Positions 1-10,440 are shown, counted from the first letter of the stretch. The stretch is DNA of 64,000 nt from Lysobacter antibioticus (GCF_001442535.1 NZ_CP013141.1:3329771-3393770); one strand, 5' to 3'. Translations and numbers: made by a program. Notes: generated from the sequence alone by a model not told the origin.

Positions 1-2
1 CG

Positions 3-1112
3 CGACCGGCCAGCGACGCCTTGCCGGTGCCGCCGCCGCCGGCGATCCAGGGCACCGCCTGGGTGCTCATGGATGCCGCCAGCGGCAACATCCTGGCCAG
101 CAAGGACGCCGACGTGCGGGTCGAGCCGGCCAGCATCACCAAGGTCATGACCAGCTACGTGATCGCCGCCGAAATGGCCGGCGGCAAGGTCAAGGACACC
201 GATCAGGTGATGATGACCGAGAACGCCTGGCGCAAGGGCGGCGCGGCCACCGACGGCAGCTACTCCGGTTTCGAGGTCAACAAGACCGCGGCGCTGGTCG
301 ACATGGAAAAGGGCATGGTGGTGCAGTCCGGCAACGACGCCGCGATCGCCCTGGCCGAACACGTCGCCGGCAGCGAAGACGCCTTCGCCGCGCTGATGAA
401 CCAGTACGCCGCGCGCATCGGCCTGAAGGGCTCGCACTTCGTCAATCCGCACGGCCTGTCGGACCCGAATCATTACTCGACCGCGCACGACCTGGCCCTG
501 CTCGGCCGCGCCCTGATCCGCGACTTCCCGGTCGCGTATTCGTACAACAAGATCAAGGAACTCAAGGTCGGGCCGATCACCCAGCCCAACCGCAACCTGC
601 TGCTGTGGCGCGATTCCACGGTCGACGGCATCAAGACCGGTCACCACTCCAAGGCCGGTTACTGCCTGATGGCCTCGGCCCAGCGCGGCGACCAGCGCCT
701 GATCTCGGTGGTGATGGGCTCGACCTCCGAAGCGCAGCGCGCGACCGACAGCCAGGCGCTGCTCAACTGGGGCTTCCGTTTCTACGAAACCCACAAGCTT
801 TACGACATCGGCAAGGTGATCGCCAAGCAGAAGGTGTGGAAGGGCCAGGCCGACGAAGTGCAGTTCGGCGTCGCCGAGCCGATGCTGGTCAGCGTGCCGC
901 GCGGCAAGTACGCCCAGCTCAAGCCCAGCATCGACGTGCCCAAGACGTTGGTCGCGCCGATCAAGAAGGGCCAGGCCCTCGGTACGGTCAAGGTCATGCT
1001 CGACGGCAAGGTCGTCGCCCAGCGCCCGTTGGTCGCCATCGCCGCGGTCGAGGAAGGCGGTTTCTTCAAGCGCCTGTGGGACGAGTTCTGGATGTGGTGG
1101 GAGTCGGAGTGA
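3..1112 (+). CDS. dacC: D-alanyl-D-alanine carboxypeptidase (PBP5/6 type), 5' partial
   Basis: A periplasmic, membrane-tethered DD-carboxypeptidase that trims the terminal D-Ala of peptidoglycan pentapeptides. The reading frame is open from the window edge, so the true start and signal peptide lie upstream. All three penicillin-binding motifs are present: SITK (serine codon at 132), SGN, and KTG in GIKTGHHSKAGYC. A PBP5_C-like beta domain follows. The protein ends in an aromatic amphipathic helix (FFKRLWDEFWMWW), the usual membrane anchor of this family. In Escherichia coli the equivalent gene precedes ybeD-lipB-lipA. Here two accessory minus-strand genes separate it from that cluster. Confidence 0.93.
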   Translation, partial: RPASDALPVPPPPAIQGTAWVLMDAASGNILASKDADVRVEPASITKVMTSYVIAAEMAGGKVKDTDQVMMTENAWRKGGAATDGSYSGFEVNKTAALVDMEKGMVVQSGNDAAIALAEHVAGSEDAFAALMNQYAARIGLKGSHFVNPHGLSDPNHYSTAHDLALLGRALIRDFPVAYSYNKIKELKVGPITQPNRNLLLWRDSTVDGIKTGHHSKAGYCLMASAQRGDQRLISVVMGSTSEAQRATDSQALLNWGFRFYETHKLYDIGKVIAKQKVWKGQADEVQFGVAEPMLVSVPRGKYAQLKPSIDVPKTLVAPIKKGQALGTVKVMLDGKVVAQRPLVAIAAVEEGGFFKRLWDEFWMWWESE

Positions 1113-1146
1113 TCGATCGCTTCCAGCGATCCCGCACGAGCTGAAA

Positions 1147-1180
1147 CGACGAGCCGGCATTGCCGGCTCGTTGCGTTTTG
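1147..1180 (+). terminator. Rho-independent terminator after dacC
   Basis: Perfect 11-bp arms (1149-1159 and 1161-1171), ACGAGCCGGCA and its complement around a single T. A short T-run (1176-1179) follows after four bases. It ends the dacC transcript, facing the convergent PI-PLC gene. Confidence 0.7.
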
Positions 1181-1212
1181 GGTTCTGGTGTTACGGCATG
1201 GGGTATCGCCGA

Positions 1213-2961
1213 TCACGGGATCCCGTTCATCGACATCGCCACGTCGGTGGCGCGCGAATACTCTGCGTAGTCCACATAGAGCTGGTTGATCACGCGGCCG
1301 CTGGCGTTCTCGCGGGGCAGGGCGGCCATCGCCGCGCCCAGGTTGCGGTTGGCGTCCTTCGACAGCAGCCACACGCCGGTCGGCGGCGTCAGCGTCCACG
1401 ACAACAGGAACTGATCGCAGGGCAGTTCGGGCCGGTCGACGCAGGCGCCGTCATAGGCCTGGAACTTGGCGATCTGGTCGGTACTCATGGTGTCGTAGCT
1501 CGTCGTGTTCGAGTACTTGTCGTAGACGCGCAGATCGCCGAGCTCGGCCGTGGGCGAGTCGGAATCGCGATAGACCCAGATGCCGGCGGCGGGGATGTCG
1601 ACGGGATAGTCCTCGTCGCAGACGATCAGGACCACGCCGGAGTGGCGCAGGTACTCGCCCAGCGGGACATCGGACAGACGTGCGCCCTGCGGGAGGTTCT
1701 GGAACAGCCAGCGGCCGAGCTTGTCCTGCAGCATCTCGACGAGCTGCTCGTAGATCCCGTCGGTGAACTTGGCGTAATGCGAGAACTTCAGGATGACCAG
1801 CTCGCGGTTGCCTTCGCTCATGAAGCGCCTGACGTCGTCGAGGATCTCCGACAAGGCCGGCCCGGTGATCGGTCCGTGGCTGACGTAGAGCGCGCTGCCG
1901 TCCCACTTGGGCCGCAGGTCGAAGTAGCGGATGCCGTTGCCGAGCTGTTGGTACAGATCGAGGTTCTGGGTCTTGCCGAGCGACATCAGCAGGCCGTGTT
2001 GGTACATGCCGGCGTCGTGGGAGGCGCCGGTGGTCAGCCACGGCAGGGTGAGATCGCCGAGCACTCGCAGATTGTCCTGCATCCAGCGCGAACGGTCGGC
2101 GACGCGCGAGGTCGACGCCCACAACGCATTGAAGAGTTCGGACTCGTGCACCTGGATCGCCATGCCGCCGTTGCAGGCGACGCTGGGCCGCGCGCCGTCG
2201 TCGAAGTACACCGCTTCGCCGGCCCAGTCGATGCTCTTGCCGCGGATTTTGCCGAACCGCTGCAGCACGTCTTTTTGGTCGTTGGTTTCGTAGACGACGA
2301 TGACCTCGCCTTCCGGGGTCAGCGCGACCGAGGCGTGGCTGCCGGCTCCGTAGCGGGCCGCCGGCCCCCAGGCGATGCCGTCGCGGCCGAGTTTGCCCAC
2401 GCGGTAATGCAGGTCGGAGTCCGACGCGTTGCCGTGCACCATCACCACATCGTTCTGGGCGTTGATCGCGATACCGGGCTGGATGCCGGCATCCAGGTAG
2501 GTGTTGCCCTGCCAGACGATCGAATCGGTGCCCTCGTCCAGCCGTCCCAGGTTGCACCAGATCTTCGCGTTCCAGGGCGATTCGTGAACCTCGACGATGG
2601 CCTGCCGGTTCATCGCCACGCAGGGGGCTTCGCCGCTGGCGTATTTGACGCTTTCGCCGAACACGATGCCGTCCTCGTCCCACACGCCGATGCGGCAAGA
2701 CAGGTCCGAGCCGCCCGCCGAGCGATGCACCTCGACCATGACCCGGCCCTCGATGGCGATGCCAGGCTCGGCGCCTTCGCCGAACGCTACGCTGTCGTCC
2801 CATTCGATCGCCATCTGCCTGAGCCGGCCGCTGCGATAGTTCAGGCCGCTGGCGTCCGGCGATTCGTGGACTTCGATGACGCGTCCGTCGCGGCCCAGGG
2901 CGACACGGGCGTGGATGCCTTTTTCGTACTTCACACCGAGGCCAAAGAACACATTCTTCAT
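1213..2961 (-). CDS. PI-PLC-like phosphodiesterase with N-terminal repeat domain
   Basis: 582 aa. The start is the ATG at 2961, preceded by AGGAAG. Residues 1-285 hold about six degenerate repeats of roughly 50 aa. Each has a pattern like G-x-x-P-x-V-A followed by a VEVHES-type strand, which suggests a beta-propeller or lectin-like module. Residues about 290-580 match a phosphatidylinositol-specific phospholipase C X domain: SHDAGMY (His315), RYFDLRPK (Asp348, Arg350) and YVSHG (His362) are the expected catalytic and ligand positions. Known bacterial PI-PLCs cleave PI or GPI by acid-base catalysis using two histidines. I see no classical signal peptide. The substrate and the role of the repeats are unknown. 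Confidence 0.8.
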   Translation of the reverse strand: MKNVFFGLGVKYEKGIHARVALGRDGRVIEVHESPDASGLNYRSGRLRQMAIEWDDSVAFGEGAEPGIAIEGRVMVEVHRSAGGSDLSCRIGVWDEDGIVFGESVKYASGEAPCVAMNRQAIVEVHESPWNAKIWCNLGRLDEGTDSIVWQGNTYLDAGIQPGIAINAQNDVVMVHGNASDSDLHYRVGKLGRDGIAWGPAARYGAGSHASVALTPEGEVIVVYETNDQKDVLQRFGKIRGKSIDWAGEAVYFDDGARPSVACNGGMAIQVHESELFNALWASTSRVADRSRWMQDNLRVLGDLTLPWLTTGASHDAGMYQHGLLMSLGKTQNLDLYQQLGNGIRYFDLRPKWDGSALYVSHGPITGPALSEILDDVRRFMSEGNRELVILKFSHYAKFTDGIYEQLVEMLQDKLGRWLFQNLPQGARLSDVPLGEYLRHSGVVLIVCDEDYPVDIPAAGIWVYRDSDSPTAELGDLRVYDKYSNTTSYDTMSTDQIAKFQAYDGACVDRPELPCDQFLLSWTLTPPTGVWLLSKDANRNLGAAMAALPRENASGRVINQLYVDYAEYSRATDVAMSMNGIP

Positions 2962-3190
2962 GAGCAATCTTCCTGCGAGCTGAGCGGGTGACGTCGAGGC
3001 GAGTCGTCCGGCCCTCGCCACACGGGATCGCGTGCATCGGCGCATGCCGATGCGGCACCGTGTTAAGCGTTTCGCAGGGGGATTTGTGAAGACGGGCGGG
3101 GCCGCGAGGTCGCGGCCCGCGCCGGCTCAAGCGCTTGGCCTGGGGGCACGCCGGGAGCGCGCGCAGATGCGGCGCGGGAGCATCGAAGCC

Positions 3191-4120
3191 TTATCGCTTC
3201 GCCGGCGGCAGCTTGGCGATGATCGCAGTGCGGAACTTCGTGGCCAACGCGTGGAAGCCGGCTTCGCTGGGATGCATTTCGTCGAACCACTGGCTTTCCG
3301 CGGCCAGCGTGCCGCGCAGATCGACGTAATCGAAGCGCCCGGCGAAGCGCGCATCGTGCTTGAGCTCGCGCAGCACGTGCTTCTCGAAGCCGTCGATCAG
3401 CATGCGCCCGAAGCGCCGCCGTTCATCCGGGGTCTTGGCCGGGTCGGCGTGGACGATGGCATTGATGTGCGGCCCGATCCACGGCCCGACGCTTTTCTTG
3501 AGCAGCGCGGCAACGCCGATATTGCCCGGCGTCAGCGCCCCGGGCCGCCCGATCAGCTGCGGGTAGTCGTAGCTGTGGGCGAGGATCGGCGCGTTCGGCC
3601 GGGCCGCCAGCGCCGCCTGCACGAACAGCGCATAGGCCTGGCGGACCCGTTCGTACTTGCCGGTGTCGAGCACGCGCTGGAACGCGGCCTCGGCGGAGAG
3701 ATTCTGTTGGCCGGCGAAGGTGCGCTTGAGGAACTGGTCGACGAAATCGTTGCCGCCGGCGCTGAGCAGGATCAGGTCGAAGTCGAACTTGCCGTACCAG
3801 CCGATGATGTCCTCGATGTTCTCGGGCACGAACATCGAGCGCTTGGGATGGTCCTCGTTGCGCGAGGCATGGTCGCCGCTGTGCTCGGCGCGGAAGAACA
3901 GGCCGCCCTGGCCGAGCAGCGGAATGCCGCGCTCCTCGTCCTCGGGGGCCGGCGAGACGATCCAGTCGAGCAGGTTCATCGCCAGCGGCGTGGAGAACCA
4001 CGAATCGCCTTCACAAAAGATCACCGGCGTGCGTTCCAACAGACGAGCGCGCTTGAGCGAGGTGTAAAGATTGCGGAACTGACCGCGTAAGGGCAGGGCG
4101 ACGGATTGGCTGGCGGGCAT
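3191..4120 (-). CDS. SGNH/GDSL-family hydrolase
   Basis: 309 aa. The ATG at 4120 is preceded by AAGGAACG. Block I is CEGDSWF (nucleophile Ser40), the oxyanion block is SAGGNDF, and the C-terminal block is FDEMHPSE (Asp280, His283), so a complete Ser-Asp-His set is present. The family contains esterases, lipases and acyl- or acetyl-hydrolases; the substrate cannot be told from sequence. There is no evident signal peptide. It lies 229 bp upstream of the PI-PLC gene on the same strand, so the two may share a lipid-related role (inference). Confidence 0.8.
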   Translation of the reverse strand: MPASQSVALPLRGQFRNLYTSLKRARLLERTPVIFCEGDSWFSTPLAMNLLDWIVSPAPEDEERGIPLLGQGGLFFRAEHSGDHASRNEDHPKRSMFVPENIEDIIGWYGKFDFDLILLSAGGNDFVDQFLKRTFAGQQNLSAEAAFQRVLDTGKYERVRQAYALFVQAALAARPNAPILAHSYDYPQLIGRPGALTPGNIGVAALLKKSVGPWIGPHINAIVHADPAKTPDERRRFGRMLIDGFEKHVLRELKHDARFAGRFDYVDLRGTLAAESQWFDEMHPSEAGFHALATKFRTAIIAKLPPAKR

Positions 4121-4606
4121 GGTCGTTCCTTGTGAGCGGACGGTGGACCGTGGGTAAAAATACCGCCTGTTCGACTCATTCGTTGAGAACGGCAGCGTTG
4201 CGAGCCCGCGGCCAGCTTTGTCACTGAGTACGCGAGACGCAAGTCGTGCCGGATTCAGATTTTGAACGGCACGAACGGTCTGGGCCGAAGCGCCGGAATA
4301 CGGATCGACTTGATCGCGGCTTGCGCCGCTCCTACCCCGAATCGATACGACGCAATGTTTCGTCGCGAAGCCGCGTTCTTGCCAGGGTAGGAGCGGCGCG
4401 AGCCGCGACCGTGTGCCTTCCGCCGCGTTGCACGAGTTCAGCTACACAAACCCAGCTTTACCGGCCTCAGCGGTGCCCATCGCCATGGTGCGCGCCGTTT
4501 CGACTTGGGCAGGGTTGAGTGCCGTCTCGGTCCGTTCCACCCCCGGCACACCGTCGTCCCATTGCTGCGCTTGGGTTGCCCCGCCGGCGGACCCATAATG
4601 GCGCCC
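4121..4606. other. Intergenic region with an inverted pair of dispersed repeats
   Basis: 486 bp between the divergent SGNH gene and ybeD. It must hold the promoters of both. The only clear structure is the inverted repeat pair described separately at 4313-4411. The short open frames here have no recognisable protein content. Confidence 0.6.
4313..4411. repeat. Two inverted copies of the GTAGGAGCGGCG repeat
   Basis: 4387-4411 reads GTAGGAGCGGCGCGAGCC then GCGACCG. 4313-4335 carries the same unit in reverse complement, with one mismatch in the core. The unit is itself partly palindromic (GGCGCGAGCCGCG). The same element occurs at 47254, 47341, 47740, 52416 and 56286. The facing copies could fold into a long hairpin. 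Confidence 0.75.
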
Positions 4607-4885
4607 ATGGACATTCATTCCGACAACCCCGACCACGGCTTCCAGTTCCCCGGCTCGTTCGAGCTCAGCGCGATGGGAGCGGCCGATGCCGGCCTGGAGC
4701 GCGAACTGCCGCAGCTGCTGTTCCAGGCCGGGATCAGCGTGGAAACCGAAACCATCCAGTGGAAGCATTCCTCGACCGGCAAATACGTGTCGGTACGGTT
4801 GAGTTTCCGCGCCGAGAACCGCGAGCAGTACGACCTGGCCCACCAGGTCCTGCGCGAGCATCCGGAAGTGAAGTGGACGCTGTAA
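4607..4885 (+). CDS. ybeD: YbeD/DUF493 (UPF0250) family protein
   Basis: 92 aa from the ATG at 4607, which gives [16 protein letters not shown], the usual N-terminus of the Xanthomonas family members. An in-frame ATG at 4598 would add three residues. The ending SGKYVSVRL...[10 protein letters not shown] is typical of the family. YbeD is a small ACT-like alpha/beta protein found next to lipB in many gammaproteobacteria; its function is unknown and a regulatory role in lipoylation has been proposed. Its stop codon overlaps the likely lipB GTG start by 13 bases, indicating translational coupling. Confidence 0.9.
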   Translation: MDIHSDNPDHGFQFPGSFELSAMGAADAGLERELPQLLFQAGISVETETIQWKHSSTGKYVSVRLSFRAENREQYDLAHQVLREHPEVKWTL

Positions 4886-5565
4886 TCGACGCCGTCGCCG
4901 CCGTGCTCGGCGGCGTCAGCGCGCCGCCGCGCGCGCAGTTGCGCGACCTCGGCCGCCAGCCCTACGAACCGGTCTGGCGCGCGATGCAGGCCTTCACCGA
5001 CGCCCGCGACGCCGACACCCCGGACGAGCTGTGGCTGGTCGAGCACGATCCGGTGTTCACCCTCGGCCAGGCCGGCAAGGACGAACATGTGCTGATGCCG
5101 GGCGATATCCCGGTGATCCACGTTGATCGCGGCGGCCAGGTGACCTATCACGGCCCCGGCCAGATCGTGCTGTACCCGCTGCTGGACCTGCGCCGGCTCA
5201 AGGTGGGCGTACGCGAGTACGTCGACCGCATCGAGCAGGCGGTGATCGACACCCTGGCCGAGTGGAACATCGAGGGCGCCCGCCGCGACGGCGCGCCCGG
5301 CGTCTATGTGGCCGGGGCCAAGGTCATGGCCCTGGGCATCCGGGTCCGGCGCGGCTGCACCTTCCACGGCCTGGCCTTCAATATCGCCATGGACCTGGAG
5401 CCGTATCGGCGCATCAATCCCTGTGGCTACCAGGGGTTGCAGGTGACCTCGGTGGTAGACTTGGGCGGCCCCTCGGGCCTGGATCAGGTCAAACCGGTGC
5501 TGGTCGCGCAGCTTGCGCGCCAGTTCGGGCTGACCGTCGAGGATGCCGAGCCGTTGAGCTTTTGA
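4873..5565 (+). CDS. lipB: Octanoyl-[ACP]:protein N-octanoyltransferase LipB
   Basis: 230 aa from a GTG start at 4873 that overlaps the end of ybeD. It transfers octanoate from acyl carrier protein to lipoyl domains of 2-oxoacid dehydrogenases and the glycine cleavage H protein. Motifs visible: [13 protein letters not shown] (85-97), [12 protein letters not shown] with the catalytic lysine (Lys150), and RINPCGYQG with the acyl-accepting cysteine (Cys184). The length is slightly above the E. coli protein, so a later start cannot be excluded, but GGAAGTGAA provides a plausible ribosome binding site for the GTG. Confidence 0.92.
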   Translation: MDAVIDAVAAVLGGVSAPPRAQLRDLGRQPYEPVWRAMQAFTDARDADTPDELWLVEHDPVFTLGQAGKDEHVLMPGDIPVIHVDRGGQVTYHGPGQIVLYPLLDLRRLKVGVREYVDRIEQAVIDTLAEWNIEGARRDGAPGVYVAGAKVMALGIRVRRGCTFHGLAFNIAMDLEPYRRINPCGYQGLQVTSVVDLGGPSGLDQVKPVLVAQLARQFGLTVEDAEPLSF

Positions 5566-5628
5566 TTTCCGTAGGGCGGATGAGGGCGCGCATATCCGCC
5601 AGCCGCCGCGATTCGCGGTAGCCCTGCC

Positions 5629-5665
5629 CTCACCCCAGCCCTCTCCCGCCCGCGGGGAGGGAGCA
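5629..5665. repeat. Imperfect CCCTCTCCCGC/GCGGGGAGGG hairpin
   Basis: Between lipB and lipA. A related and perfect palindrome lies at 30083-30107. No T-run follows, so it is more likely a dispersed extragenic palindrome than a strong terminator. Confidence 0.5.
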
Positions 5666-5690
5666 AACAGCCAAGAGTCGAAGCGACGTC

Positions 5691-6761
<1,071 letters not shown>

Positions 6762-7144
6762 TTCTTCGCGGCTCGCCCGAGCCGCAGGGTGGCCGCGGGG
6801 CCGCCTCGAACGCCGGCCCGCGCAAAGCCGGCCGGCGGACATCGGCGGCGGCTGGTAACCGGTCGCAGCGACCGGCGCCGTTGCTTCGCGCGACGCAGCT
6901 CCAGTGGCGCAGTCTGGTCCCGCCGCGACGGCCGGGACGGCCCGGCATGAACGCCGAGACAGGCGTTTGCCGGCCGCGATAACGACTCGCTAACGCCGAT
7001 CACGCTCAAACTGAACCGCTTTCACGCCGTTAACGCCTAATCGCGCGTTGCGGACGTGACAGGGCCGGCAACTTTCGGCACTGTGGTCTTGTCCAAAGCC
7101 GCTACATCCTAGACATCGGCCCTCTTGGCCGAGAAGACTTCGCG
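6762..7144. other. Non-coding region upstream of prc
   Basis: 383 bp between lipA and the protease gene, presumably carrying the prc promoter. Open frames on both strands lack recognisable content. TTGTCC near 7090 and TAGACA near 7111 are a possible but weak -35/-10 pair. Confidence 0.4.
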
Positions 7145-9358
7145 ATGACCCTCAAGAACAAGCGTGCCGTTACCCTGCTAGCAGGCTTCCTGCTGACCGC
7201 TCCGCTGGCGCTGCTGGCGCGGCCCGACGCGGTCAGCGCTCCCAAGGCGTCCACGGCATTGCCGAGCGCGCCGACCGCGGACCAGACCACGGCGGCGAAA
7301 CTCGTCTACGGTTTGTTGTCCGACAGCCGCTACGCCTACCGGCCGCGCGCGCTCGACGATGCGCTGTCGGCCGACATGTACAAGCGTTATCTCGAATCGC
7401 TGGACGGCGGCAAGCAGTTCTTCAGTGCCGTCGACATCGCCCGCTTCGACGCCAGCAAGAACAAGCTCGACGACGCGATCAAGAGCGGCGACCTGTCGCC
7501 GGCCTACGCGATCTTCGCCACCTACAAGCAGCGCGTCGACGAACGCGTCGCCTACGCGCGCGGCTTGCTCAAGCAGCCCGCCGGTTTCGAGTTCACCGGC
7601 AACGACCGCTACGACTACGACCGCAAGGACGCGCCCTGGGTCGCTGACACCGCCGCGCTCGACGCGCTGTGGAAGCAATCGGTGCGCAACGACTGGCTGC
7701 GCCTGAAGCTGGCCGGCAAGAAACCCGAAGACATCGCCAAGACCCTCGACAAGCGCTACGCCAACATGGCCAAGGGCATCGCCGAGCTCAAGGGCGAAGA
7801 CGTCTTCCAGACCTTCGTCAACAGCTACGCCAACGCGATCGACCCGCATACCGACTATCTGACGCCGAAGTCGGCCGACAACTTCAACATGACCATGTCG
7901 CTGTCGCTCGACGGCATCGGCGCGCAACTGCAGAAGCAGGACGACGTGGTCGCGATCCGCGAAGTGATTCCGGGCGGCCCGGCCGCGCGCAGCAACCTGC
8001 TCAAGGCCGGCGACCGCATCGTCGGCGTGGGCCAGGGCGACAGCGGCGCGATGGAAGACGTGATCGGCTGGCGCATCGACGACGTGGTCGCCAAGATCCG
8101 CGGCGCCAAGGGCACCAAGGTGCGCCTGGACGTGGTGCCGGCCGAATCGGGCCTGGACAGCAAGCCCAACCGTATCGTGCTGGTGCGCGACAAGGTGCGC
8201 CTGGAAGACCAGGCCGCCAAGTCCGAGGTCATCGACATCCCCGCCGCCGGCGACGCGCCGGCCAAGCGCATCGGCGTGATCAAGCTGCCGGGCTTCTACC
8301 AGGATTTCGAAGGCCGCCGCAAGAACGCCAACGACTACGCCTCGGCCACCCGCGACGTCGCCAAGCTGCTGACCAAGCTGCGCGGCGACAAGGTCGACGG
8401 CGTGGTTCTCGACCTGCGCAACAACGGCGGCGGTTCGCTCAACGAAGCCATCGAGCTCACCGGTCTGTTCATCGACCGCGGCCCGGTCGTGCAGGTGCGC
8501 GAATCCGGCGGCCGGGTCAGCGTCGAAGGCGACAGCGACACCGGCATCGCCTGGGAAGGCCCGCTCGCGGTGCTGATCAATCGCGGCTCGGCTTCGGCCT
8601 CGGAAATCTTCGCCGGCGCGATCCAGGACTACGGCCGCGGCCTGGTCATCGGCGAGACCACCTTCGGCAAGGGCACGGTGCAGAACCTGGTCGATCTCGA
8701 CCGCTGGCCGGCCAACGAAGGCCCGCGCTTCGGCCAGGTCAAGCTGACCATCGCCCAGTTCTTCCGCGTCAGCGGCGGCTCGACCCAGAACAAGGGCGTG
8801 GTGCCCGACCTGGCGTTCCCGGTCTCGGTCGACGCCACCGAATACGGTGAGAGCACCTACGACAACGCCCTGCCGTGGACCAAGATCGCCGCCGTGCCGC
8901 ACACCAGCTACGGCAATTTCGCCCCGCTGCTGCCCAAGCTGGAGACGCTGCACAGCAGCCGCATCGCCGGCGACAAGGAGTTCCAGTGGTGGTCGCAGGA
9001 CGTCGCCCAGTTCCGCGAAGAGCGCGCCAAGAAGTGGATCTCGCTCAACGAGGCCGAGCGCCGCGCCGAGCGCGATCGCGACGACGTCAAGCGCAAGCAG
9101 CGCCAGGCCGAACGCAAGCAACTGGGCCTGGAGCTCGATCCGCTGGCCGACGATGCCAACGACGACGGCCTCGCCGCCGCCGAGCGCGACATCGCCAAGG
9201 ACGCGGCGCGCGAGAAGCTGGCCGAGAAGCGTCCCGACCCGCTGCTGCGCGAGTCGGCTTCGATCCTCGCCGACGCGGTGCGCCTGCTCAACAACGACCG
9301 ACAGCTGTCGGCGCAGGTGCTGCCGACCGCGACCATGCCGGGGCACTGGGCCGACTGA
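7145..9358 (+). CDS. prc: Carboxy-terminal (tail-specific) processing protease Prc
   Basis: 737 aa periplasmic S41 protease of the E. coli Prc/Tsp type, degrading or trimming proteins with nonpolar C-termini, including cell-wall hydrolases. An N-terminal signal peptide (hydrophobic core about residues 9-25) is followed by a helical region, a PDZ domain (about 245-330) and the S41 core. Catalytic Ser484 lies in GSASASEIF and Lys509 in TTFGKGTV, the same 25-residue spacing as the E. coli Ser-Lys dyad; Asp495 is also kept. The C-terminal DUF3340-type region is rich in charged residues (ERRAERDRDDVKRKQRQAE). Confidence 0.95.
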   Translation: MTLKNKRAVTLLAGFLLTAPLALLARPDAVSAPKASTALPSAPTADQTTAAKLVYGLLSDSRYAYRPRALDDALSADMYKRYLESLDGGKQFFSAVDIARFDASKNKLDDAIKSGDLSPAYAIFATYKQRVDERVAYARGLLKQPAGFEFTGNDRYDYDRKDAPWVADTAALDALWKQSVRNDWLRLKLAGKKPEDIAKTLDKRYANMAKGIAELKGEDVFQTFVNSYANAIDPHTDYLTPKSADNFNMTMSLSLDGIGAQLQKQDDVVAIREVIPGGPAARSNLLKAGDRIVGVGQGDSGAMEDVIGWRIDDVVAKIRGAKGTKVRLDVVPAESGLDSKPNRIVLVRDKVRLEDQAAKSEVIDIPAAGDAPAKRIGVIKLPGFYQDFEGRRKNANDYASATRDVAKLLTKLRGDKVDGVVLDLRNNGGGSLNEAIELTGLFIDRGPVVQVRESGGRVSVEGDSDTGIAWEGPLAVLINRGSASASEIFAGAIQDYGRGLVIGETTFGKGTVQNLVDLDRWPANEGPRFGQVKLTIAQFFRVSGGSTQNKGVVPDLAFPVSVDATEYGESTYDNALPWTKIAAVPHTSYGNFAPLLPKLETLHSSRIAGDKEFQWWSQDVAQFREERAKKWISLNEAERRAERDRDDVKRKQRQAERKQLGLELDPLADDANDDGLAAAERDIAKDAAREKLAEKRPDPLLRESASILADAVRLLNNDRQLSAQVLPTATMPGHWAD

Positions 9359-9381
9359 GCCGGGCTTCGCATCGCGAAACG

Positions 9382-9412
9382 AAAAGCGCGCCTGGGTGGC
9401 GCGCTTTTTTTT
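9382..9412 (+). terminator. Rho-independent terminator after prc
   Basis: Stem AAAAGCGCGCC (9382-9392), loop TGGGT, complementary arm 9398-9408, then an eight-T run (9405-9412). A textbook intrinsic terminator. Confidence 0.9.
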
Positions 9413-9608
9413 GCGTCGCCGCTGGCCCACTCCTCGGGTCCGGGGGGAGGAGCGGGTGCAAACCGCGCCCGCGTAGCTGCCGTCTCGACGCACGGGCCAT
9501 GCAGTCCGCCGCTTCATCCGATCCTGATGAACCGCGCCCGAAAATCCGACCCTGCGCCGCGCAAGATCCGGATAGCGAGGCCGCGGCACGAGGCCTAGTC
9601 TGTCGGCT

Positions 9609-10436
9609 ATGAACAGCAAACCCCACAACGACAAGCTCGAACAGGCCCGTGCGCTGCTCGATGGCGGCGAGCCTTCCCTGACCGAACTGGCCGAGACCGT
9701 CGGCCTCAGCCCCTCGCACCTGCAACGGCGTTTCAGCGCGCGCTTCGGCCTGAGCCCGGCCGAGTACCTGGCGCAACGCAAGCTCGGCAGCCTGCGCTCG
9801 GCCCTGCGCGAAGGCCACGAGGTCAGCGCGGCCTTGTACGACGCCGGCTACGGCTCGCCGTCGCGGGTGTACGAAAGCGGCGCGGCCAAGCTCGGCATGA
9901 CCCCGGGGCGTTACCGCGCCGGCGGCGCCGGCGAGCAGATCCGCTGGAGCCTGGCGCCGACAGCGATCGGCACCGCCCTGGTCGCCACCACCGCGCGCGG
10001 CATCTGCATGGTCGAGCTTGGCGACGATCCGCAGGCGCTGGAAGCGAAATTGCGTAGCGAGTTCCCGCAGGCGCTGCTGGAGCGCGTCGATGCCGGCCGC
10101 GACGAATTCCTCGCCCCGCGCCTGCGCGCGGTCGCCGACACCCTGGGCGGGCAGGGTCATGCGGTGCCGCTGGACCTGATCGGCACCGCCTTCCAGAAAA
10201 AGGTTTGGGACGCGTTGATGAAGATTCCGGCCGGGCAGACCCGCAGCTATGCGCAGATCGCCGAACAGGTCGGTGCGCCGCGTGGTGCGCGCGCGGTGGC
10301 GCAGGCCTGCGCCAACAACCGCGTCGCGGTGGTCGTGCCCTGCCACCGCGTGGTGCGCGGCGACGGATCGCTCGGCGGCTACCGCTGGGGCCTGCCGCTC
10401 AAGGAGCGTCTGCTGCAGCGCGAGCGGGCGGCCTGA
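9609..10436 (+). CDS. Ada-like O6-alkylguanine-DNA alkyltransferase with AraC-type HTH
   Basis: 275 aa. Residues about 1-105 form an AraC-type helix-turn-helix (LTELAETVGLSPSHLQRRF, then AALYDAGYGSPSRVYE). Residues about 115-272 are the methylguanine methyltransferase, with the acceptor cysteine Cys245 in VVVPCHRVV. It repairs O6-alkylguanine by suicidal transfer of the alkyl group. It resembles E. coli Ada without the N-terminal zinc domain whose cysteine senses methylphosphotriesters. Either it does not autoregulate in the E. coli manner or it needs a separate sensor. Convergent with the Lrp gene. Confidence 0.9.
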   Translation: MNSKPHNDKLEQARALLDGGEPSLTELAETVGLSPSHLQRRFSARFGLSPAEYLAQRKLGSLRSALREGHEVSAALYDAGYGSPSRVYESGAAKLGMTPGRYRAGGAGEQIRWSLAPTAIGTALVATTARGICMVELGDDPQALEAKLRSEFPQALLERVDAGRDEFLAPRLRAVADTLGGQGHAVPLDLIGTAFQKKVWDALMKIPAGQTRSYAQIAEQVGAPRGARAVAQACANNRVAVVVPCHRVVRGDGSLGGYRWGLPLKERLLQRERAA

Positions 10437-10440
10437 GAGA

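Noticed and set aside
1171..2991. 606-codon plus-strand frame opposite the PI-PLC gene
   Set aside because: Mirror of the real gene, no domain content, no ribosome site.
7178..9781. 867-codon minus-strand open frame over prc
   Set aside because: Prc on the plus strand has complete catalytic motifs; the antisense product has none.
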